A stretch of 64,000 bases of DNA from Actinomycetes bacterium (GTDB taxonomy: Bacteria > Actinomycetota > Acidimicrobiia > Acidimicrobiales > Bog-793). The DNA lies in assembly GCA_021829645.1 (NCBI GenBank), contig JAKBPI010000003.1:43588-107587 (forward strand). Direction: 5' to 3'. The translations under genes and the position numbers were made by a program. A model generated the notes under the pieces. It worked only from the letters and a program-made list of their open reading frames with translations. It did no database searches and was not told the DNA's origin. This document shows, piece after piece, positions 52,270-61,553 of the stretch. Each line of letters starts with the position of its first letter. Positions within the stretch are counted from its first letter, which is position 1.

Positions 52270-55200
52270 GTGAAGTTTGATAAGAAAAATAGAAAATTTG
52301 GATCTTTCTATAACAAGTCTGCAAGTTCAACAGCAAGAGAAACCATTGCCATCTACTCGGGTGGAGACGCTTTTCCAACCGGGACTTTAACAGATATTTT
52401 CGATTTTACATGCCGTCAACATGCTTTTTGTTCGGCAATTGACGATGGCAACTCGGTTGTAACTTATGAGCAATTGCAAAAATATGCTATAGCCAATGCA
52501 CGGCGTATACTGGATTTAGGGATTCAGCCGGGAAGCAGAATCGGAGTGTGTTTACCCTCCGGTGAGGCAAAGCTTTATCTGGCAATTGTGGCTATTTTGT
52601 ATGCCGGTTGTGCCTACGTTCCGGTCGATTTTGATGAATCTGCAGAACGGGCAGCTATGATATTTGCCGAAGCCGATGTGAGTGCGGTCATCGGTATTGA
52701 GGGAATACGCATATCCAGCGGTAGTTCAGAGACATTTATACTCGATGAAGAAAGCTTACCAAGTGGCTTTAAAACTGCCGGTAATGATGTGTTGCCGACT
52801 GTAGATCCTCATGATGACGCCTGGATTATTTTTACCTCAGGCTCGACCGGCAAGCCAAAAGCCGTCGCCGTTACGCATAAATCTGCAGCGGCTTTGGTTG
52901 ACGCGGAAGCAAAAACATTTTTACAATCCAGGCCTTTATCGCCTGGAGATAGAGTTATGGCAGGACTTTCTGTATCTTTTGATGCTTCTGTTGAAGAAAT
53001 GTGGCTGGCTTGGCGAAACGGGGCCTGCTTGGTACCGTTTAAAAGAGGTATCGTACGGTCCGTTATCGATCTGGGAAAAGAGATCAAAAAGCGTAACATT
53101 ACTGCTATATCGACGGTGCCGAGTATAGCTGCTTTTTTTGAAGAAGAAGACTTATCGACTGTGCGGCTGTTGATCCTAGGCGGTGAAAAGTGTTCGGCAA
53201 ACCTTGCTGAGAGACTGCTGCAATTCTCCTTTCCTTCTAAGGTTACTAAAGCTGTCGGCAGTGCCGGTGCCGGGAGGGAGATTTGGAATACATACGGTCC
53301 CACGGAAACCACAGTCATTGCTACGGCACAACGACTTATCCACGGGGAGCCGATAAGAATCGGCTTACCCATACCCGGTTATCGTCTGGCTGTAGTGGAT
53401 GACAATTTAGCTCCGGTACCCATGGGTGCCGAAGGCCAGTTGGTCATTTCCGGAGTTGGAACGGCACGTTATTTAGATTCAGAAAAAGACAGTTCGTCTT
53501 TTGTAGAGCTTTCCTGTTTTCCTGATGCGAGAACTTATTTGACGGGCGATATCGTAAAAGCCGAGCCTGAAGGACTTATTTGCTTGGGTCGTATGGACGA
53601 ACAAGTGAAAATAGCCGGAAAGCGTATAGAGTTGGGGGAAGTGGAAGAATGCTGCCGTCAGCTGCCGGGGGTGCGTGATGCCGCGGCTGTCCTCCATGGC
53701 TCAGATTCGGAATCTCCGGTATTGGCGGCGTACTTAGTAACGGATTTTGAAACAGATAACTCATCCCTTACCGCCGCCTTGACAAAAATGCTTCCGACAG
53801 GCTGTGTCCCATATCTGGTTAGGGTAGCAGAATTGCCGCGTAAGATATCAGGCAAAGTTGATAAGTCTGTCCTGCCTTGGCCCCCGGATAACACTCAGGC
53901 AAAAGGTAATACTTATCAATTCGGCACCGATTATTCTGATTGCGAGAAGAATTTAGACGGCATAGATATAGAAGTCACAGCGAAGAAAAAGCTATTTCCT
54001 GCACGTGATAGTCTATCAATTACTAAAAAGAATACGTTTTTAGGTAAACTCTTATCTTCTTTTAGATTGCAAAAGCTAAATAACTTGAGTACAGATGCCA
54101 CAAGATCTAAAAGTGTTATTTCCAATACTGAAAGTGTCGTTTCCATTACCGATCACAAAGATGAAGATATCAAAGAATTCGTCATGAAGTCATGGGCTTC
54201 GGTTATCGGCAGAAGGCCATTGGATAACGAAGATTTTTTTGTTTCAGGGGGAAACTCACTGTCTGCCGCTCGCTTAGTTGCTTTGCTGAGAAAGCGTTTT
54301 CCAACTTTGCCAATAGCTGAATTGTACCGTAATAGGAGACCGCAGGAATTGGTATCTTTACTTGAGAAAATAGACCAAGTTGGTAATAGAACCGAGATCA
54401 CATATACTCCAAGAAAACTTTTTGCACTGGGTCAGATTTCTGTTATTTTGTTCTCTTACACTGTGGTAGCGATGGAATGGCTACTGACTCTTTTGATTTT
54501 GTCGTCTCTTCTCATCAAAAGCAGCTGGGCTCCGCATATCAATCTATTGCTTTGTGTGCTCGTGTGGCTGGCTCTGATAAGTCCGCCGGCCCGCACGGTA
54601 TTGGCTGTTATTTTTGCCCGCTTGTTTACGGGCTCAATTGTGCCCGGCAAATATAAACGTGGCGGACTTGTCCACTTTAAACTGTGGACAGCTGAGTTTT
54701 TGGTGGCGAGATTCGCTCCGGTAAGTATGCTCGGTACGCCTCTTATCAATATCTATGCCAAAGCTATCGGTTGTCGTGTCGGTGACGGTGTTGTGCTCCA
54801 ATCCATGCCACCCGTGACGGGTTTGGCACAATTTGCTTTTGGTGTCACTGTAGAGACTGAAGTGGACCTATCCGGATGGCGTCTTGGGGTCTCAGAAGTT
54901 GAAGTAGGTTCTATTTCTATAGGGGAATTCTCCAGGCTGGCCACACGTTCCGTCTTGGCTCCGGGGGTCACGATAGCAGAAAATGCCGAAGTAATGCCCG
55001 GTACTTATGTACAAGAAAATATTTGCAAGCCAGGTATATGGGCCGGCTCTCCGGCTCGACAACTAGCTGGGGAAAAAAGCAATTTGCCCATAGCAATGTC
55101 TGCTTTCTCACGACTTTGGAAGTTTGCTTTTTCTCTTACCCCCGGCCTGCTTACCTCAGTTGGCTTAGTAGCGGCAGTAATACCGCTAATTTTTCTTTCG

Positions 55201-56547
55201 CTGTTTTCGGGTATTGCCAATACGGCAGACGGTTTTGCGGCTTTGCGTTTAGAACTGCTCTGGGCCCCCATACTGGCACTGTCCTGGATTGCAGCTTACA
55301 TATTTACTCTGGTCACTCTCCTGCGGTCTCTGTCGTTTCGCTTAAAAGGGGGAACCTACCCGCTTTATAGTTTTATTGGCTGGCGTATTTGGCTGGTGGA
55401 GTCATTGGTAGGAGCAGCCCCTCGAGCGCTGTTTCCGTTGTATGCTTCGCTTGTGACCCCATTTTTATTTCGCATGTTTGGGGTTAAGGTTGGGAAAAAT
55501 GCAGAAATTTCTACTCTTTGGTGTAATCCGGCATTTTGTAATTTAGACAACAAAACATTTCTAGCTGATGATACAAAAGTCGGTTGCAGTGAGTATGGTC
55601 GAGGTTGGATTGCGATTTCTAATACCCACCTCAAAGAGGGTACTTTTATGGGGAATTCGGCTTTAATTCAACATGGTAGCGATATAGGTAAAGACGTGTT
55701 GATCGGTGTCATGACACTTGCGCCGAAAGCAGCCCAGAGCGGCTCTTCTTGGCTTGGCAACCAGGCTCTTGAACTTCCTCTTTCGCGTATGCAAAGCGAT
55801 GAAACCAGGACCTATCAACCTTCTAAAAAGCTCTTCGCATATCGACTTTCAGTAGAAATATGGCGATTAATTGTCCCTATCTTTTCCCTTGTGATTCTAG
55901 AAGGAGTTGGGGCAGCACTACTCGATTGTTACAGGTATTTTCCTGTTTACTTGACAGTTATATTATCTGGTGCAATCCTTTTGGCGGGAGCCGGTGTCGC
56001 AGTCCTGTTGTCAATTGTCGCAAAGTGGCTTATCGTTGGACGACTAAAACCCGGCGAACACTTGCTTTGGAGCAGCTTTGTTTGGCGAAATGAGTTGGTC
56101 GACGTATTTATTGAAGACTTAGCGGCTCCGTGGTTATTGCAGGCTGCGCTTGGAACCCCACTGCTGAATTGTTATATGAGGTTATTGGGGGCAAAAATTG
56201 GCAAAGGGGTTACCTGTGATACATATTGGTTACCCGAAGCAGATTTGGTCGAAATAGGCGATGGTACGGTTGTCAATTGGGGCTCGGTGTTGCAAACTCA
56301 TCTCTTCCATGACAGAGTTTTACGGCTTGATAGGGTTGAAATAGGAAATTATTGTGAGCTGGGAAGACATTGTATTACGCTACCCGGGTCGCGAATTGAT
56401 CATTACTGCTCAATAGGAGATTCCTCTCTTTTGGGACGAGGGGAAGAGTTGCCAAAGGGGACGACATGGCAAGGCAATTTACTACAGCCTAATTATATAG
56501 AAATAGAAAAAAATCAAATAGATGAATTACAACTAAAAACAAATTAA
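52270..56547 (+). CDS. NRPS-like poly-amino-acid synthetase (adenylation + carrier + TM/hexapeptide tandem domains), Pls-type
   Basis: IIFTSGSTGKPKAV, NTYGPTETT, YLTGDIVK, KISGKVDK; carrier FFVSGGNSLSAARLV; three hexapeptide-like soluble blocks separated by TM pairs. Confidence 0.85.
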   Translation: MKFDKKNRKFGSFYNKSASSTARETIAIYSGGDAFPTGTLTDIFDFTCRQHAFCSAIDDGNSVVTYEQLQKYAIANARRILDLGIQPGSRIGVCLPSGEAKLYLAIVAILYAGCAYVPVDFDESAERAAMIFAEADVSAVIGIEGIRISSGSSETFILDEESLPSGFKTAGNDVLPTVDPHDDAWIIFTSGSTGKPKAVAVTHKSAAALVDAEAKTFLQSRPLSPGDRVMAGLSVSFDASVEEMWLAWRNGACLVPFKRGIVRSVIDLGKEIKKRNITAISTVPSIAAFFEEEDLSTVRLLILGGEKCSANLAERLLQFSFPSKVTKAVGSAGAGREIWNTYGPTETTVIATAQRLIHGEPIRIGLPIPGYRLAVVDDNLAPVPMGAEGQLVISGVGTARYLDSEKDSSSFVELSCFPDARTYLTGDIVKAEPEGLICLGRMDEQVKIAGKRIELGEVEECCRQLPGVRDAAAVLHGSDSESPVLAAYLVTDFETDNSSLTAALTKMLPTGCVPYLVRVAELPRKISGKVDKSVLPWPPDNTQAKGNTYQFGTDYSDCEKNLDGIDIEVTAKKKLFPARDSLSITKKNTFLGKLLSSFRLQKLNNLSTDATRSKSVISNTESVVSITDHKDEDIKEFVMKSWASVIGRRPLDNEDFFVSGGNSLSAARLVALLRKRFPTLPIAELYRNRRPQELVSLLEKIDQVGNRTEITYTPRKLFALGQISVILFSYTVVAMEWLLTLLILSSLLIKSSWAPHINLLLCVLVWLALISPPARTVLAVIFARLFTGSIVPGKYKRGGLVHFKLWTAEFLVARFAPVSMLGTPLINIYAKAIGCRVGDGVVLQSMPPVTGLAQFAFGVTVETEVDLSGWRLGVSEVEVGSISIGEFSRLATRSVLAPGVTIAENAEVMPGTYVQENICKPGIWAGSPARQLAGEKSNLPIAMSAFSRLWKFAFSLTPGLLTSVGLVAAVIPLIFLSLFSGIANTADGFAALRLELLWAPILALSWIAAYIFTLVTLLRSLSFRLKGGTYPLYSFIGWRIWLVESLVGAAPRALFPLYASLVTPFLFRMFGVKVGKNAEISTLWCNPAFCNLDNKTFLADDTKVGCSEYGRGWIAISNTHLKEGTFMGNSALIQHGSDIGKDVLIGVMTLAPKAAQSGSSWLGNQALELPLSRMQSDETRTYQPSKKLFAYRLSVEIWRLIVPIFSLVILEGVGAALLDCYRYFPVYLTVILSGAILLAGAGVAVLLSIVAKWLIVGRLKPGEHLLWSSFVWRNELVDVFIEDLAAPWLLQAALGTPLLNCYMRLLGAKIGKGVTCDTYWLPEADLVEIGDGTVVNWGSVLQTHLFHDRVLRLDRVEIGNYCELGRHCITLPGSRIDHYCSIGDSSLLGRGEELPKGTTWQGNLLQPNYIEIEKNQIDELQLKTN

Positions 56548-56668
56548 TAGTTTCATCAGATTCTTTAGAAAAGTTGTTTTATAACAACCAAGTGTAGTTA
56601 AAGGTAAAAAATTCATTAATAATTTTTTCCTATTCAAATAAGAATTTAATCATTGGTGATAGCAAGTT

Positions 56669-57301
56669 ATGACAAGAAGCGTCTCCCTTTTTACTAAAGA
56701 CATATCTTTACCCGCCATTACCCTTTTGGAGGGTAATGGCATCGACGAACTTAAAACTTTAGCTCGTGCTATTTCTAAACTTTCCGACTTTAACCAAAGT
56801 AGGTCATATAGAGATAATTTTGCACTGCTGGCTGAGTGGAAAAACAGGGTCGGCGTTGATATCGAGTGTCTCTGTATAAAAGACACTCGATATCAATACT
56901 ATAACGCTGGTACCGAATTAAATTATTTAGAAAAAAATATGCATGGCTATTTAGAAAATTCTGATAAAGATGTAGACCTACTGGCAGAAGCGATCCTAAC
57001 CCGTGAAGAAAAAGAAGCTATTAGCGGACTAGATTTGAATGATAAATATAGCAATATTATAAAGCTCTGGTCCGGTAAGGAAGCTTTAGCAAAAGCATTA
57101 GGCGATGCTTTAAGCTATGAGCCAAAAAGCCTTATAGCACCCGGCAATTGGCCCAATGCCTCTTCAGGATGCTGGCGGTATCTATTTTTTTATATTTATT
57201 GCTATACTGATAAATTTTTTATAATTTCTCATCAGGATAAGCTTATAACAAAAGAGCTACTATCTGCCTATGTTGTATCTATAGTGTATGAAGTAAGGTA
57301 A
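56669..57301 (+). CDS. 4'-phosphopantetheinyl transferase-like protein
   Basis: VGVDIECL and IKLWSGKEALAKALGDAL resemble PPTase GVDIE and WxxKEAxxKA motifs. Confidence 0.75.
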   Translation: MTRSVSLFTKDISLPAITLLEGNGIDELKTLARAISKLSDFNQSRSYRDNFALLAEWKNRVGVDIECLCIKDTRYQYYNAGTELNYLEKNMHGYLENSDKDVDLLAEAILTREEKEAISGLDLNDKYSNIIKLWSGKEALAKALGDALSYEPKSLIAPGNWPNASSGCWRYLFFYIYCYTDKFFIISHQDKLITKELLSAYVVSIVYEVR

Positions 57302-57404
57302 TATTATTTCTAAGTTTTATACCTCAAGTACATTTTTCTTGCATTTACACTCCGGGTTAAATATAAAAATGCATTATTGGTAAATAGCTGTATTTTGTAG
57401 TGAC

Positions 57405-57533
57405 CCCGACTTTGGCAAGCAATTTCGCCAATATCTCGCATAATACCTTGTAGGTATAGTTGTTTTTGTGTTTTGTGCTGATTAAGATACTTGTGACAAC
57501 TAATGTTTCTTTACAGATCCTACAACTGTTCTA
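57405..57533. repeat. Dispersed repeat of about 130 bp, copy A (imperfect match to 63874-64000)
   Basis: Shared CCCGACTTTGGCAA, GATTAAGATACTTGTGA and TTCTTTACAGATCCTACAA blocks in the same order. Confidence 0.85.
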
Positions 57534-57794
57534 ATGTCAGATTCACTCAAGTATTTTTTATTCATTACAATGCCTAGTTGTCTTTGTACGTTTCAAGTAA
57601 TGTTTGCGTCTACTGCCAATTTGGATACGGTTATCTCTTGCCAGGGAAATCAAAGCCGACAATTAGATGACTGAGGTATCCAGGAAAATCGGAACTCAGT
57701 TATACACTCCTCTTTCGAAGGGGTAACCGTGTCCAAATTGGTTATTAGCTTCAAGACTTATGAGGCGGGCGGGATGGGCGGGAATCAAGGACTT

Positions 57795-57823
57795 AGAAGC
57801 CCCGGTACAAGACCGGGGCTTCT
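57795..57823. terminator. 12-bp hairpin terminator followed by TTGTT
   Basis: AGAAGCCCCGGT acaag ACCGGGGCTTCT. Confidence 0.75.
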
Positions 57824-57847
57824 TTGTTACGAAAGCTCACAACTTGG

Positions 57848-57932
57848 CGGAGGAGGTGGGATTTGAACCCACGGTCCCTTGCAAGACACACGATTTCCAA
57901 TCGTGCCGATTCGGCCGCTCTCGCACTCCTCC
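57848..57932 (-). tRNA. tRNA-Ser(GGA)
   Basis: GGAGGAG/CTCCTCC acceptor, loop TTGGAAA, long variable arm; CCA follows at 57847-57845. Confidence 0.92.
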
Positions 57933-57977
57933 GTGTTCATACCTATATTAGCTATGCTAGTATGTAGCTTAGCATAC

Positions 57978-58103
57978 GCGATTGTGTGCAGTGGCCGGGT
58001 TCTGCGCGACTATACCCCGTGAACCGAGTCAGGGTCGGAAGGCAGCAGCTCTCAGCGGACCGTATTGGGTGCCGCAGGTGACCTGGCGACTGCACCCAAT
58101 CGC
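57978..58103 (+). ncRNA. ffs: Small bacterial SRP RNA (4.5S-like)
   Basis: GTGAACCGAGTCAGGGTCGGAAGGCAGCAGC...GTGCCGCAGGTGAC conserved tip and terminal pairing GCGATTGTGTGCAGT/ACTGCACCCAATCGC; upstream of dnaX. Confidence 0.88.
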
Positions 58104-58345
58104 GTTTTTATTTAGGAATATTTACTTCTGGTACAAATAGAAAATCACTTTTTTTACCATGGCACAGATGACAATCGGCTACGTTTGCCTATTTGTTTCC
58201 GTCTGTCGGATATAAAGTAACATTGGTGCTTTAAGGTATTATTGTAACGAAAGACGAGTTCTGCAAGAGTTTTCTGCAGAGATATGTAGATCGTTAATTG
58301 CCATAGGTATGAATAGCATAGCGGTAAAAATCTTTCAAGATAAAT

Positions 58346-60532
58346 TTGTCGAGGTCGGTGAAAATGGAAGAAGATAAAGCACTTAAAGGCAATAGTCGTT
58401 CTGGTCCCTCGCATGGCAATTATCAGTCATTGTATAGGAAGTACAGGCCGCAGCGGTTTTCTGAAATCAAAGGTCAGGAACATGTAGTAAAAGCTTTACG
58501 CAATTCCGTACAGGAAGGGCGTATAACTCACGCGTATTTGTTTTCTGGGCCTAGGGGTACCGGAAAGACCTCTACGGCGCGTATTCTGGCAAAAGCGCTA
58601 AATTGTACGAATCCACAAAACGGCGAACCGTGTGGTGAGTGTGAGTCCTGCGTATCGGTGACGGAACAGAGTTCCTTTGACGTACACGAGTTCGATGCCG
58701 CCTCTTCGGGGAGGGTGGAAGACATCAGGGAACTTGTTGCCAGAGCATCTCTGGCAACTCCGGGTCGCTATAAGGTGTACATCATAGACGAAGTCCACAT
58801 GCTCTCCACGGCAGCCTCCAACGCTCTCTTGAAAACACTGGAAGAGCCGCCCGATCACGTGGTCTTTGTGCTGGCTACTACCGATCCGCAAAAAGTTCTT
58901 TCTACTATCAGGTCGCGTACGCAACACTATGAATTTCATCTTCTGCCTGACGATACGCTCGACTCTTTACTGAATGAAGTTGCCGACAAAGAGGGGATAG
59001 ACATAGACGCTGTAGCGTTAGAGCAGGTTCGAAAAAGCGGTAAGGGGTCGGCCAGAGATGCTCTTTCGGTTTTAGATCGTGTCGCTGCCGGTGGTAGTGC
59101 CGAAGATGACTTTGCGGAATGTATTACTGAAATTATTTCTGCTATGGCAACGTACGACCCTTCTTCGGTGCTGGTAGCTTTACGAAAAGCTTTCACAATC
59201 GGTATTGACCCAAAAGTCGCTTCAGTCCTGATAGTAGATGAACTGAGAGAACTCCTACTGGCCAACTTTCAGACGAGCACAGCTCGAGAGAAGAAAACAG
59301 GGAAGAACAGACTTTTGTCAGATTCAGATAAGTCTTTCACCAACGCCAGACTGGTAAACGCCATAGAAGAACTGGGTGCGACTCAAGTAAAAATGAGGGA
59401 CGCCCTTGAGCCGCGTATTGTTTTGGAAATAACCTTACTTAGGTTGAGTGCCGATCAGGCCGACGCCTCCCCCGAGGTTCTCCTGCGGAGGATTGCTGCT
59501 TTGGAAAGTGAAGTATCGCGCATGAAGACAATTTTGGGCGAACTGAACTCTAACAGGCAGGAGCGCGCCAATCCCCTTGCGCGCAAAACTGAAGAGGAAT
59601 TGCCGACAGAACAAAAAGCTCCGGGTACTCTGAAACCGGCTTTGGGTGCTTATCTGAGCAACACCAACGAAAGTAAAACGTCTAATACGGCAATTCCCAC
59701 ATCGACATCGCCGAGAGAAGTACATGGTGCCAAAAAGAATGAAGCCCCCAATTCTCAATCCGCCAAAGAAAGTACAGCAGAGAACAATAGCGAAGCAGAA
59801 GCTTTGCAGTCTTCGTCGGTAGTCTCTGTGACAGGCGGACAGAAACAGAATATGGCGTTACAAAATTCGGAGATAAACGGCCCGGCATTGCGCGATCAAT
59901 TGGTAGAAATTTGGGGCGACAAAGTATTGAAGCGCTTACGCCTGAAAGCAAGAGCTATATATATAGGCGGGCACTTTGTGTTGGGAGCAGACAATCAGCC
60001 CCTATTCGTGTTCATGAATGAAGCTACTCTGAACCATGCCAAGCCCTTGAGGATAGAGGTGGAAGAAGTAATCTCTGAAGAGTTGGGGTATAAGTTTATT
60101 CTCAATATAGGCGTTGAACAACATGAGAACCTCTCCAGACGGCAGGAGACCGCCGGAAATACAAATAGAACAGGCAACCGTGAAGCTAACAACACGACCG
60201 GGAATACGGATTTTTCAAAAGAAAAGCCTGGCCGTGTATCCAATGATGTAGCCCCTCATCCCGCTTCAGAGCCAGTCAAGCCGATACCCTCGAAAAGTAC
60301 ACAGCTATCAGGTGATCCTGCAGTAGTTAAACCCAAAACAGATCCGGCACACTCATCGTATTTAGACGCCGGTGATGCTCACTTGGAGAGCTCATATGAG
60401 TCTTTGAGTCCCGGAATAGAAGAAGAGTTTGAGTTAATGCCGGCAGACGACACCATGACTCCTGTAACCTTAGCTGTTGAGCATGTTTTAAAAGTATTTC
60501 CCGGAGCTAAGGAGGTATCGGATGATGTCTGA
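58346..60532 (+). CDS. dnaX: DNA polymerase III subunit gamma/tau
   Basis: YRKYRPQRFSEIKGQEHVVKAL, FSGPRGTGKTSTARILAKALNC. Confidence 0.95.
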   Translation: MSRSVKMEEDKALKGNSRSGPSHGNYQSLYRKYRPQRFSEIKGQEHVVKALRNSVQEGRITHAYLFSGPRGTGKTSTARILAKALNCTNPQNGEPCGECESCVSVTEQSSFDVHEFDAASSGRVEDIRELVARASLATPGRYKVYIIDEVHMLSTAASNALLKTLEEPPDHVVFVLATTDPQKVLSTIRSRTQHYEFHLLPDDTLDSLLNEVADKEGIDIDAVALEQVRKSGKGSARDALSVLDRVAAGGSAEDDFAECITEIISAMATYDPSSVLVALRKAFTIGIDPKVASVLIVDELRELLLANFQTSTAREKKTGKNRLLSDSDKSFTNARLVNAIEELGATQVKMRDALEPRIVLEITLLRLSADQADASPEVLLRRIAALESEVSRMKTILGELNSNRQERANPLARKTEEELPTEQKAPGTLKPALGAYLSNTNESKTSNTAIPTSTSPREVHGAKKNEAPNSQSAKESTAENNSEAEALQSSSVVSVTGGQKQNMALQNSEINGPALRDQLVEIWGDKVLKRLRLKARAIYIGGHFVLGADNQPLFVFMNEATLNHAKPLRIEVEEVISEELGYKFILNIGVEQHENLSRRQETAGNTNRTGNREANNTTGNTDFSKEKPGRVSNDVAPHPASEPVKPIPSKSTQLSGDPAVVKPKTDPAHSSYLDAGDAHLESSYESLSPGIEEEFELMPADDTMTPVTLAVEHVLKVFPGAKEVSDDV

Positions 60533-60947
60533 CCCAACTGACTATTCAAATGAAATGGCAGGCCTGTTGGGGCACTTGGAGCATTTGCAAAAGCAGGTTG
60601 CTGATGCCCAGAGTATGCTCCAATCGGAAGAGATTGAAGGTTCGGCCGGAGGCGGGGTGGTCAAGGTAAAAGTTTCCGGCGAAATGGATTTTTCCGGTGT
60701 TTACATAGATCAGTCCGTGTTTGTCCAAGGCGATAAAAACGTACTGGAAGATCTCATTTTGGCAGCACTAAGAGATGCTTCGGCGAAATTGGCAAAAGCC
60801 AGAGAACAAGTCATCGGTTCTGCCGTCGGAGGTGTCATGGGGACACTGTTTGCCGGTATGAACGATGACGGCGTAGAACTGGGTAATAACGGTTTTGATG
60901 ATTTGTCCGGCTTCGGCGGGGCAGAAAGCGGAAATGGGGGAGAGTAA
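60522..60947 (+). CDS. YbaB/EbfC-family nucleoid-associated protein
   Basis: Size, composition and position between dnaX and recR. Confidence 0.88.
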   Translation: MMSDPTDYSNEMAGLLGHLEHLQKQVADAQSMLQSEEIEGSAGGGVVKVKVSGEMDFSGVYIDQSVFVQGDKNVLEDLILAALRDASAKLAKAREQVIGSAVGGVMGTLFAGMNDDGVELGNNGFDDLSGFGGAESGNGGE

Positions 60948-61553
60948 CTGGCGCTTTTTGATGGTCCCATACAGGACTTGATAGATGAGTTATCCCGCTT
61001 ACCGGGTATAGGGCAAAAGTCAGCTCAGCGGCTAGCTTTTTATTTGTTAAAAAGACCTAAGGAAGATGCCCTAAGGTTGGCTCGGGCAATTGAAATTGTT
61101 AGGGGAAAGATCACCGTTTGTGAAAGGTGCTTCACTCTCGCTACGGAACAGTATTGCAGTATTTGCAGGGATCCGCTCAGAGAGTCTGACTTGGTGTGTG
61201 TCGTGGAAGGTCCGCAGGATCTGGTAGCGATAGAAAAGACACACGCTTTTAGCGGTCTTTACCATGTTCTGGGAGGTTCGCTAAATCCTCTGGACGGCAT
61301 AGGTCCTGACCAATTGCGGGTAAGGGAATTGCTTGCCAGGGTGCAAAGCGATAGCATAAAAGAGATTATTGTCTGCACCAATCCTAACTTGGAAGGCGAT
61401 ACAACGGCTATGTATCTGGCCAGACTCCTGCAACCATTGGGTATCAGAGTCACCAGGATAGCAAGTGGATTACCTGTCGGTGGAGATCTGGAGTATGCCG
61501 ACGAGTTGACTCTAGAGAGGGCCATAGCCGGTAGGCAAGAAGTGGTTGAATAG
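60948..61553 (+). CDS. recR: Recombination protein RecR (CTG start proposed; ORF caller began at TTG 60978)
   Basis: ALFDGPIQDLIDELSRLPGIGQKSAQRLAFYLL; CERC...C zinc motif; Toprim VVEGPQD. Confidence 0.9.
   Translation: MALFDGPIQDLIDELSRLPGIGQKSAQRLAFYLLKRPKEDALRLARAIEIVRGKITVCERCFTLATEQYCSICRDPLRESDLVCVVEGPQDLVAIEKTHAFSGLYHVLGGSLNPLDGIGPDQLRVRELLARVQSDSIKEIIVCTNPNLEGDTTAMYLARLLQPLGIRVTRIASGLPVGGDLEYADELTLERAIAGRQEVVE

Noticed and set aside
57300-57760. Possible small gene between the PPTase and tRNA-Ser
   Set aside because: No convincing ORF; the region is explained by the dispersed repeat and non-coding sequence
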